Source of the DNA: Betaproteobacteria bacterium
Lineage (GTDB): Bacteria; Pseudomonadota; Gammaproteobacteria; Burkholderiales; SG8-39
Direction: 5' to 3'
DNA length: 5,798 nucleotides
Assembly: GCA_019245555.1 (NCBI GenBank)
Contig: JAFARH010000064.1
Span: 1 to 5,798, forward strand
The position numbers were made by a program, and so were the translations under genes. A model generated the notes under the pieces. The model was not told the origin of the DNA. It did no database searches and saw only the letters and a program-made list of their open reading frames with translations. This document shows, piece by piece, positions 1 to 5,165 of this stretch (its first letter is position 1; every line of letters begins with the position of its first letter).

Positions 1-325
1 CGTTGAAGAAGAGGATCAGGCCGAAGGTAGCGAGCACCTGGTCGAGATGGTCGCGCTCGTAGAGTTTCCTCAAGGCGATCACTTCGGCCAGGATGCCGAC
101 GAGTAGAGTACCGGCAAGGCCGGCGGCAACGCCGATGAGATAAGAACCGCTCCAGCGCGTCGCAGCCACGGTCAGGTATGCGCCGACCATGTAGAACGAG
201 CCGTGCGCGAGATTCACGAAGTTCATGATGCCGAGCACGAGCGTGAGCCCGGCCGCCATGAGGAAAAGCATGACGCCGTACTGCAGGCCGTTCAGCAGCT
301 GCTCGAAGACGAGTGCGAAGGTCAT
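1..325 (-). CDS. Branched-chain amino acid-type ABC transporter permease (LivH family), 3' part outside window
   Basis: Inner-membrane permease subunit of a LivH/LivM-type ABC importer. Only the first 108 codons lie in the window. The start is the ATG at 325-323 and the frame stays open to base 1. The N-terminus carries the LivH signature: FEQLLNGLQYGVMLFLMAAG, then LTLVLGIMNFVNLAHGSFYM and VGAYL. In known LivH proteins the NxAHGSxYMxGAY stretch follows the first membrane segment. Hydrophobic segments fall at about residues 8-30 and 55-80. The start is chosen because family members begin about nine residues before the QLLNGL motif. No Shine-Dalgarno is visible, because a hairpin and T-run fill the space directly before the ATG. 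The gene lies 111 bases downstream of the binding-protein gene on the same strand. LivM, LivG and LivF partners would be expected beyond base 1. The substrate is not decided by this subunit; an aromatic acid is possible from context. Confidence 0.92.
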   Translation of the reverse strand, partial: MTFALVFEQLLNGLQYGVMLFLMAAGLTLVLGIMNFVNLAHGSFYMVGAYLTVAATRWSGSYLIGVAAGLAGTLLVGILAEVIALRKLYERDHLDQVLATFGLILFFN

Positions 326-350
326 AAAAAAGGGCGCAACCGCGCCCTTT
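326..350 (-). terminator. Rho-independent terminator-like hairpin abutting the permease start codon
   Basis: Read on the minus strand, AAAGGGCGC (350-342), loop GGTT, and GCGCCCTTT (337-329) form a perfect 9-bp stem. The T-run continues to six Ts (331-326) and ends directly at the ATG of the permease gene (325). The form is that of an intrinsic terminator or attenuator between the substrate-binding protein and the permease. It would lower permease transcription relative to the binding protein. It also occupies the place where a ribosome binding site would lie. The structure is seen directly; the function is inferred. Confidence 0.7.
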
Positions 351-353
351 CAG

Positions 354-380
354 AATAAATGGGGACAGACCCCATTTATT
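354..380. repeat. REP-like 27-base palindrome, copy 1
   Basis: An imperfect palindrome made of AATAAATGGGG, centre ACAGA, and CCCCATTTATT: an 11-bp stem with a 5-base loop. It is the exact reverse complement of the second copy at 405-431, 24 bases away, so the two form an inverted pair like a BIME. From memory, AAATGGGG-(T/A)C(T/A)G(A/T)-CCCCATTT palindromes are abundant between genes in betaproteobacteria and are linked to RAYT (Y1, IS200-like) transposases. No transposase gene is in this window. Confidence 0.8.
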
Positions 381-404
381 TTTCCACTGAACCCTGCGTC
401 AAAT

Positions 405-431
405 AATAAATGGGGTCTGTCCCCATTTATT
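405..431. repeat. REP-like 27-base palindrome, copy 2 (inverted relative to copy 1)
   Basis: AATAAATGGGG, centre TCTGT, and CCCCATTTATT. The arms are identical to copy 1 and the asymmetric centre is inverted, so the whole element is its exact reverse complement. It lies five bases downstream of the binding-protein stop codon. On the minus strand the stem is followed by ATTTG, so it could protect the 3' end of the upstream message from exonucleases or act as a weak terminator. The two copies could also pair with each other to form one long hairpin with a 24-base loop. Confidence 0.8.
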
Positions 432-436
432 CCCGA

Positions 437-1627
437 TCACTGCATCTTGCATTCTTGGTAGTACGAGTCCTTGTAGTTCTCGAAGATCGTCTTCTGGATG
501 TGCATCTCGATGTCGCCGTTCGGCACCTTCACCGACTTGAGCAGGTAGAAGTTCTGGATCGGGTGGTGGTTCACGTTGTAGGTGAAGTGGCCGCGCAGGG
601 AAGGGAAGTCGGCCTTCTCCATCGCCTTCACCATGCCGTTTACATCCTTCAGGTTGCCCTTCACGGCCCTGACCGCGGAGTCGATCAGCATGATGCCGTC
701 ATAGCTCTGCGCGCCGTAGAACACCGGCAGCTTGCCGTACTTCTTCTTGTAGTCGGCGACGAAGCGCTGGTTCTGCGGGTTCTTCAGGTCAGGACTCCAG
801 TAGCGCGCCTCGTACACGCCCACTGCGGCGTCCTTCACCGCCGGGATCGAGATCTCGTCGACCGTGTACACGGTGTAGAGCGGAATCTGGTCGCGCAGAC
901 CGGCCTGGTCGTATTGCTTCAAGAACTGGATGCCCATGCCGCCCGGATAGAAGGCGAATACGGCCTTCGGATTCTTCGAGCGCAGCTGGCTGATCTCGGC
1001 CTGGTAATCCTGCTGGCCCATCTTGGTGTAGACCTCTTCCGCGATGCGGCCCTTGTAGTAGCGCTTGAGGCCCGCGACCATGTCCTTGCCGGCCTGGTAA
1101 TTCGGCGCCATCACATAGAGATCGTTGATGCCCTGGTCCTGCAGGTATTTGCCGAGCGCCTCGGGCGTCTGGTCGTTGTTCCACGAGGTCGTGAAGTAAA
1201 GCTTGTTGCACTGGCTGCCCGCGAGCGGGCTTGCGCCAGCGTTGGTGCCGATCATGATCTTGTTCGCGCCGGTGACAACCGGTACGACCGCCATCATCAC
1301 GTTCGACCAGATGATCCCGGAGACGAAGTCGACGTTGTCCTTCTTCAGCATTTCCTCGGCGACTTGCACGCCGACGTCGGGCTTGAACTGGTCGTCGCCG
1401 TAGAACATCTCGACGGGCAGTCCGCCGACCTTGCCGCCCAGATGCTCGATAGCGAGCTCGACGGACTCCTTCATGTACGTGCCCATCACGCCTTGCGGGC
1501 CGGAGAACGTGCTGATGAATCCGATTTTGACTTTCTGTTGCGCAGCCGCGGGACCCGGCATAAACGCAAATGAGGCGAATGCCACGACGACGGCGCCCGC
1601 GATCAGCGAACGAAAAGATGTACGCAT
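437..1627 (-). CDS. Periplasmic substrate-binding protein of a branched-chain amino acid/aromatic-type ABC transporter
   Basis: A 396-residue binding protein of the type I periplasmic fold (Peripla_BP_6, LivK-like) that should deliver ligand to the LivH-type permease encoded next to it. Residues 1-29 are a Sec signal peptide: Arg at 2 and 6, a hydrophobic core to about residue 23, and cleavage after PAAA (A29|Q30). The mature chain opens with KVKIGFISTFSGPQG, the usual first strand and ligand loop. Other family features are FYGDDQFKPDVGVQVAEEML (75-94) and the NDQTPEALGKYL helix (151-162). Two cysteines remain in the mature protein, C140 and C393, and might form a disulfide. The start has an excellent Shine-Dalgarno. 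Length is normal for the family. Relatives bind branched-chain amino acids, amides or aromatic acids such as benzoate and p-coumarate derivatives. The neighbouring aryl-CoA ligase and demethylase-like genes favour an aromatic ligand, but this is inference. Confidence 0.92.
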   Translation of the reverse strand: MRTSFRSLIAGAVVVAFASFAFMPGPAAAQQKVKIGFISTFSGPQGVMGTYMKESVELAIEHLGGKVGGLPVEMFYGDDQFKPDVGVQVAEEMLKKDNVDFVSGIIWSNVMMAVVPVVTGANKIMIGTNAGASPLAGSQCNKLYFTTSWNNDQTPEALGKYLQDQGINDLYVMAPNYQAGKDMVAGLKRYYKGRIAEEVYTKMGQQDYQAEISQLRSKNPKAVFAFYPGGMGIQFLKQYDQAGLRDQIPLYTVYTVDEISIPAVKDAAVGVYEARYWSPDLKNPQNQRFVADYKKKYGKLPVFYGAQSYDGIMLIDSAVRAVKGNLKDVNGMVKAMEKADFPSLRGHFTYNVNHHPIQNFYLLKSVKVPNGDIEMHIQKTIFENYKDSYYQECKMQ

Positions 1628-1654
1628 TGGTTATCTCCTCCTCCTTCAGAGGAG
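1628..1654 (-). promoter_or_regulatory. Strong repeated Shine-Dalgarno with a small overlapping hairpin
   Basis: On the minus strand the leader reads AAGGAGGAGGAGA (1646-1634), then TAACCA and ATG: three overlapping GGAG units at good spacing. This fits high expression of a binding protein. Just upstream, CTCCT (1654-1650), loop CTGA and AGGAG (1645-1641) form a 5-bp hairpin that would cover only the distal part of the Shine-Dalgarno. The 71 bases between this gene and the upstream methyltransferase gene show no convincing terminator, so read-through from that gene is plausible. Confidence 0.7.
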
Positions 1655-1698
1655 TCTAGCAGTTCCTATGGGGCTTTCGGAACAGCACCATAGTGCAC

Positions 1699-3060
1699 CT
1701 ATGCCAGCGCCTTCGTACGCTCCTGGCGAATGAACGGCAGCTGCACGACCTTGGCGCGAATGCGCGAAGTCGGCTCATCGGAGAAACCGCCCCACACAAC
1801 CTCGACTTCGGTGTCCGGCTCGATGCGGCGATCCAGCCGCGCGAGCGAGATCATCCGCCGCAGCGTCGGGCTATAGGCGTAGCCCGATGCCCAGCCGATT
1901 TCCTTGCGGTCGGCCATCACCTTGAGGAAGAACACGCGGAATTGCCCGGTGGGCAGATCGGGCGGCGGAGCCCCGGGCGAGTCGCGGAATTGCGATGCGT
2001 AAAGCTGTGCCATGTCCTCGTTCGACCAGACAAGCCCCATCAGCCTGCGTCGCGGTCCACCGGCGTCCGCCTCGCGCGCGAGCGCGTCGCGGCCGTGGAA
2101 TGCCTTCTTGCCGAGGTTGATCGTATGCGCCCAACCAAGCTCCGCCGGAGAGCAAAGCTGCTCGGCAATCACCCATTCGATCGACGCGAGCTCATCGGCT
2201 GCCATCCAGTGGCTCATCATGCGCTTGAGCTGATCCGGCGAGCCGCGCGCCGGCAGGAAATCGCGGATCACCGTAGCGATCCCGGTCTCGGTGTGGCCGA
2301 TCATCTCCGCCTTGCAGCCGAGCTCGCGCAGGCCGAAGGCTTTCCCGACCTCGCGGATCTTGCGCCAGAGCTCGTGCGCCCGTCCACTCTCGGTGCGCAT
2401 CATGAATTCGTAGCCGACTTCGCCGGTGACGCCTTGCCGCGCGACGATCAGCTCGGTATCGAGCAGGTGCGTCTTGCGGAAGCGCGAAAAGCGTAGATCG
2501 CGCCACTTCTCGCCGGTCAGCGCCTCGAGCACGTCGGTCGATTTCGGGCCCTGCAGCGCATAGCACGTGTAGTCCGGCGTGACGTCGTCGAGCTCGACCT
2601 TGGTGCCGCTCTTGTCGCGCAGGAACTCGAGCCACTTGAGGCCCGCCGACTGCGTGAAGATGAATTCGTCGTCGGCGAGCTTGAGCGTCAGGCCCTCGAT
2701 CGCGACCTTGCCGGCCTCGTTCACCATCGGCGTGTAGACGATCTGTCCCACTTCCTGCATCGACAGGCCCTTGACCGTGGTGTAGTCCATGAACTTGAGT
2801 GCATCCTTGCCGCGCACGCGGGTCTTGTTGAGCCAGCTCCAGTCGCCGATCACCGCCGCCTGGCGCAGCGCAGCCGACTCCTTCCACCACCTCGTGTACT
2901 CGTAGGCGATGAGATAGCCGGCGTTGATGTGGCCCCAGATCTGGCTTGCGTTGGTCTCGGCTTGTGCGGGCGCAGCAGGCGAGCCGAACAAGGGGCGCTC
3001 GATGAAGGCGAGCTTGCCAAGCTGCTGCGCCTTCTCGTACTGTTCGCGGAAATCGGACAT
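1699..3060 (-). CDS. GcvT/LigM-like tetrahydrofolate-dependent methyltransferase (putative aryl O-demethylase)
   Basis: A 453-residue cytosolic protein of the GcvT (aminomethyltransferase) fold, here most like LigM/DesA, which move the methyl group of vanillate- or syringate-type ethers to tetrahydrofolate. Landmarks: RVRGKDALKFMDYTT (81-95), YALQGPKSTDVLEAL (167-181), the folate-side GVTGEVGYEFMMR (210-222), KAFHGRDAL (319-327), then a GcvT C-terminal barrel with LMGLVWSNEDMAQLYASQF (340-358) and GWASGYAYSP (389-398). By-eye comparison with LigM as I remember it (VTLAWNGDDMAKIYASLF; SMFTGYSYN) supports this subgroup over true glycine-cleavage T protein, which is near 365 residues. The LigM catalytic Tyr247 (in RAYPSN) appears to align with E252 in CKAEMIG, so the chemistry or substrate may differ. 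The start at 3060 is preferred over ATGs at 3093 and 3075 because GGAG lies nine bases upstream. It probably heads a minus-strand unit with the binding protein. Confidence 0.82.
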   Translation of the reverse strand: MSDFREQYEKAQQLGKLAFIERPLFGSPAAPAQAETNASQIWGHINAGYLIAYEYTRWWKESAALRQAAVIGDWSWLNKTRVRGKDALKFMDYTTVKGLSMQEVGQIVYTPMVNEAGKVAIEGLTLKLADDEFIFTQSAGLKWLEFLRDKSGTKVELDDVTPDYTCYALQGPKSTDVLEALTGEKWRDLRFSRFRKTHLLDTELIVARQGVTGEVGYEFMMRTESGRAHELWRKIREVGKAFGLRELGCKAEMIGHTETGIATVIRDFLPARGSPDQLKRMMSHWMAADELASIEWVIAEQLCSPAELGWAHTINLGKKAFHGRDALAREADAGGPRRRLMGLVWSNEDMAQLYASQFRDSPGAPPPDLPTGQFRVFFLKVMADRKEIGWASGYAYSPTLRRMISLARLDRRIEPDTEVEVVWGGFSDEPTSRIRAKVVQLPFIRQERTKALA

Positions 3061-3073
3061 CGCTGACCACTCC
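3061..3073. promoter_or_regulatory. 13-base divergent intergenic region with the methyltransferase Shine-Dalgarno
   Basis: The start codons of the methyltransferase gene (3060-3058, minus) and the CoA ligase gene (3074-3076, plus) are 13 bases apart. GGAG on the minus strand (3073-3070), nine bases before the methyltransferase ATG, is its ribosome binding site and touches the ligase ATG. The ligase has no Shine-Dalgarno at usable spacing. Both promoters must lie inside the opposite coding region, so transcripts would overlap head to head. I could not pick -35/-10 boxes with confidence. Confidence 0.6.
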
Positions 3074-4576
3074 ATGGAAGCCAAGCGCAGCATTATCGAT
3101 TACCTCGCCGACAACGCGCGGCAAAATCCCCGCAACGTCGCCGTCCATTTCAAGGACAAGAAGGTCACGTTCGCCGAGCTCGAGGAACGCAGCGCCCGTG
3201 CGCGCGGCGCGCTCGCGGCGCAAGGCGTGAAGCACGGCGATCGCGTCGCGCTCGTGATGAGCGATTGCCCGGAGATGATGATCGCGATGCTCGCCGTGAT
3301 GGGGCTCGGTGCGATCGTCGTTCCGTGCAGCACTATGCTGAAGCCCGCCGAGATCCAGTACATGCTCGAGGACAGCGGCGCGAAGCTGGTGATCGTCACG
3401 CCTGAGCACCTGGAGAACGTGAAGGCCGCGAAGGCTTCCAACATCGTCGTAGCGCCGGACGAGTTCAACCAGTTGCTGGACAAGGCGCCGCCAGCGCCTC
3501 TCGGCAAGTTCGATCGTGACACGCCATGCTTGATTCTCTACACCTCGGGAAGCACCGGCTCGCCGAAGGGCGCGGTCCATCTGCACGACCATCTGCCCGA
3601 GACCATCGAGCGCGTGGCGCGCAAGGTGTATGAGCTGGGTCCTGATGATCGCTTGTATTCGTCATCCCGGCTTTTCTTTGCCTACGGCCTGGGCAACAGC
3701 TTCTCCTTCGCGCTCGGCACAGGCTGCTCGGTGATCCTGAGCGACCGACCGACGCCGCAAGTGATCGCGGACATCTTCAAGAACTACAAACCGACCGTCT
3801 TCTTTGCCGTGCCCGCGGTGTTCAGGGCGCTGGTGGAGTACGCGCGTGCGGGGAACAAGCTGGAAACGAGCTCGATCAAGTTCTGCGTGTCAGCGGGCGA
3901 GGTGCTCCCGGTAGCGACATGGAACGACTGGAAGGAAGTGAGCGGCGTGGAGATCATCGAGACTATCGGCACCACGGAGCTGCTGCACGCGTTCATTCAT
4001 AACTTCCGCGGCCGCAACAAGCCCGGCAGCTCCGGCATCCCCCTCGAGGGCTACCAGGTCAAGCTGGTCGACGAGAACGGCAAGATCGTCGAAGGCGCAG
4101 GGCGCGGTCGCCTGCAGGTGAAGGGGCGGAGCGCCATTCCCTACTACCTGAACAAGCCGGAGAAAACCAAGGAGCTCATCCAGGATGGCTGGGTCACGAC
4201 GGGCGACATCTATCGCCGCGACGAGGAAGGGTTTTACTGGTTCGAGGGGCGCAGCGACGATCTCTTCAAGTGCTCCGGCATGTGGGTATCGCCGGGCGAA
4301 GTGGAAGAGGCGGTCATCACGCACCCGGCGGTGCTGGAGGCCGCTGTCGTTGCTGAGGCGGACGACAAGGGCGCGACCATCGCCGCGGCCTACGTCGCGC
4401 TAAGGCCGGGCAATCAGGCGGGCGACAAGCTCGCCAACGACATCAGGGAGCACGCCGCCAAGAACCTGCCGCGCTTCAAGCGTCCGCAGCGCATCCATTT
4501 CATGGACGCACTGCCGCGCACGGCGACCGGCAAGGTGCAGCGCTTCAAGCTGCGGCAGATGTCCACGGAGAAATAG
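3074..4576 (+). CDS. Benzoate-CoA ligase family aryl-CoA synthetase
   Basis: A 500-residue ANL-superfamily adenylating enzyme that should convert an aromatic carboxylic acid, ATP and CoA into aryl-CoA, AMP and pyrophosphate in the cytosol. Core motifs are intact: P-loop YTSGSTGSPKG (156-166), ETIGTTELLH (296-305, the A5 motif with E302), GWVTTGDIY (372-380, D378 binds ribose), hinge GRSDDLFKCSG (392-402) and PRTATGKVQR (481-490) with catalytic K487. LFFAYGLGN (200-208) is typical of the benzoate/4-hydroxybenzoate-CoA ligase branch rather than acetyl-CoA synthetases. Length is slightly below the usual 510-530. The ATG at 3074 is chosen because homology begins at once (IIDYLADNARQNP). The open frame extends upstream to an ATG at 2924, but that part is antisense to the methyltransferase gene. 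No Shine-Dalgarno is visible, so the start may be leaderless or poorly translated. It ends eight bases from the convergent gene. The exact substrate (benzoate, hydroxy- or methoxybenzoate) cannot be told. Confidence 0.92.
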   Translation: MEAKRSIIDYLADNARQNPRNVAVHFKDKKVTFAELEERSARARGALAAQGVKHGDRVALVMSDCPEMMIAMLAVMGLGAIVVPCSTMLKPAEIQYMLEDSGAKLVIVTPEHLENVKAAKASNIVVAPDEFNQLLDKAPPAPLGKFDRDTPCLILYTSGSTGSPKGAVHLHDHLPETIERVARKVYELGPDDRLYSSSRLFFAYGLGNSFSFALGTGCSVILSDRPTPQVIADIFKNYKPTVFFAVPAVFRALVEYARAGNKLETSSIKFCVSAGEVLPVATWNDWKEVSGVEIIETIGTTELLHAFIHNFRGRNKPGSSGIPLEGYQVKLVDENGKIVEGAGRGRLQVKGRSAIPYYLNKPEKTKELIQDGWVTTGDIYRRDEEGFYWFEGRSDDLFKCSGMWVSPGEVEEAVITHPAVLEAAVVAEADDKGATIAAAYVALRPGNQAGDKLANDIREHAAKNLPRFKRPQRIHFMDALPRTATGKVQRFKLRQMSTEK

Positions 4577-4584
4577 CGCGCTCT

Positions 4585-5088
4585 TTAATCGCGCGTCGTA
4601 TCCGGCCTAGTCCGGCGGGATGGGGAGCCTGGCAGATTGCGCTCAGTCAGGGCGCGCATGTCCGCTACAGCTTCGTTCGCACCTTTGAGCGAAAAACGGA
4701 TCACCTTGAATTGGTCACCGTGCAGAGGGAACGCAAATCCGACGCGAGTGGCACCCTTCACTACCTTGTCAATCACGTCGAAGTCAATGAAGACGTAGCG
4801 ATACAAACCCGCAACGCCGGGAGCGGTGAGTTGACCATCACATTTAACTTCGAGTTGGGTGGAACCCGCGTCCGTGTTAGCTAGCACGGGATAACGGCTA
4901 CCTGATTCGCAGCCAGTCAAAAAAGCAACGACGTATACGCACGAAGATGCTGCCAATACGCAATACTGACCGAACAGTCCGCCACTATCGTTCGCAGTAA
5001 TGGCGAAGAACCCCTGGTTCCCGTCAATCCGACCGATGAGCCAGTCTCCGTATTTGTTTTGAGCGAAAGCAACAGCGGCGTGAACCAT
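4585..5088 (-). CDS. Putative secreted protein of unknown function, start codon uncertain or lost
   Basis: I do not recognise a function. The 167-residue frame from the ATG at 5088 begins MVHAAVAFAQNKYGDWLIGR. The frame stays open upstream and reads ILKSSVFAFAMVHAAVAFA|Q, a convincing signal peptide with a Lys, a hydrophobic core and an AFA cleavage site. However, there is no ATG, GTG or TTG upstream of 5088 near the proper N-terminus; only an ATC at 5118-5116 fits. The gene therefore seems to have lost its first codons, or starts at a rare codon. The mature part has GQYCVLAASSCVYVVAFLTGC and LEVKCDGQL, four cysteines that could form two disulfides in the periplasm, then VGFAFPLHGDQFKVIRFSLKGA. 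The C-terminus is Arg-rich (SPSRRTRPDTTRD). Base composition is visibly less GC-rich than its neighbours, suggesting separate origin. It is convergent with the CoA ligase, eight bases between stops. Confidence 0.6.
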   Translation of the reverse strand: MVHAAVAFAQNKYGDWLIGRIDGNQGFFAITANDSGGLFGQYCVLAASSCVYVVAFLTGCESGSRYPVLANTDAGSTQLEVKCDGQLTAPGVAGLYRYVFIDFDVIDKVVKGATRVGFAFPLHGDQFKVIRFSLKGANEAVADMRALTERNLPGSPSRRTRPDTTRD

Positions 5089-5111
5089 CGCGAAAGCGAA
5101 AACGGAACTTT

Positions 5112-5165
5112 TTAGGATTTTGTGCCCTGGCTCGCGCCGGTGACGATGCAGGCCTTGCCCTTCAG
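5112..5165 (-). pseudogene. Short-chain dehydrogenase/reductase N-terminal remnant (17 codons)
   Basis: On the minus strand, directly overlapping the cupin stop codon, a frame reads LKGKACIVTGASQG and then TKS and a stop (TAA at 5114-5112). KGKxxxVTGASxG is the first beta strand and glycine-rich NAD(P)-binding loop that opens classical SDR proteins, where SQGIG would be expected next. The match stops exactly inside the TGxxxGIG motif, so the other roughly 230 residues are gone. The likely start is CTG at 5165-5163, which overlaps the cupin TGA as CTGA, or the ATT at 5177-5175; no ATG, GTG or TTG is in frame nearby. It is too short to be functional. Deletion, replacement by the less GC-rich segment, or an assembly misjoin would each explain it. 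Confidence 0.6.

Noticed and set aside
225..461. 78-codon plus-strand frame containing NKWGQTPF/NKWGLSPF
   Set aside because: It is a translation of the REP-like palindromes plus antisense permease sequence, a familiar spurious protein type.
410..1573. 387-codon open frame on the plus strand
   Set aside because: It is the antisense shadow of the binding-protein gene: GC-rich third positions keep it open, its protein is low-complexity in His, Leu, Val, Arg and Asp, and the minus-strand product has a signal peptide and clear family motifs.
1628..1698. Possible sigma-70 promoter for the binding-protein gene (TTCCGA, 18 bases, TAGACT)
   Set aside because: Only a partial match to both boxes; not enough to annotate.
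1689..1703. CATAG-TGCAC-CTATG palindrome at the methyltransferase stop codon
   Set aside because: A 5-bp stem with no T-run on either side; too weak to call a terminator or operator.
2924..3073. Upstream ATG giving a 550-residue CoA ligase
   Set aside because: The extra 50 residues are antisense to the conserved methyltransferase N-terminus and have no ANL-family character.
3061..3093. Longer N-terminus for the methyltransferase (MLRLASMEWSAM...)
   Set aside because: The extension would run into the ligase coding region and lacks a better ribosome site; GGAG at nine bases supports the ATG at 3060.
2192..3592. 466-codon open frame on the minus strand spanning the divergent start region
   Set aside because: It overlaps both the methyltransferase (another frame) and the ligase (antisense). 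The translation is Arg/Ala/His-rich with no domain pattern.
4576..4621. GCGCG...CGCGC and TCCGGC/TCCGGC repeats between the convergent genes as a bidirectional terminator
   Set aside because: Short stems, a long loop and no T-run; chance repeats in GC-rich sequence are a simpler explanation.
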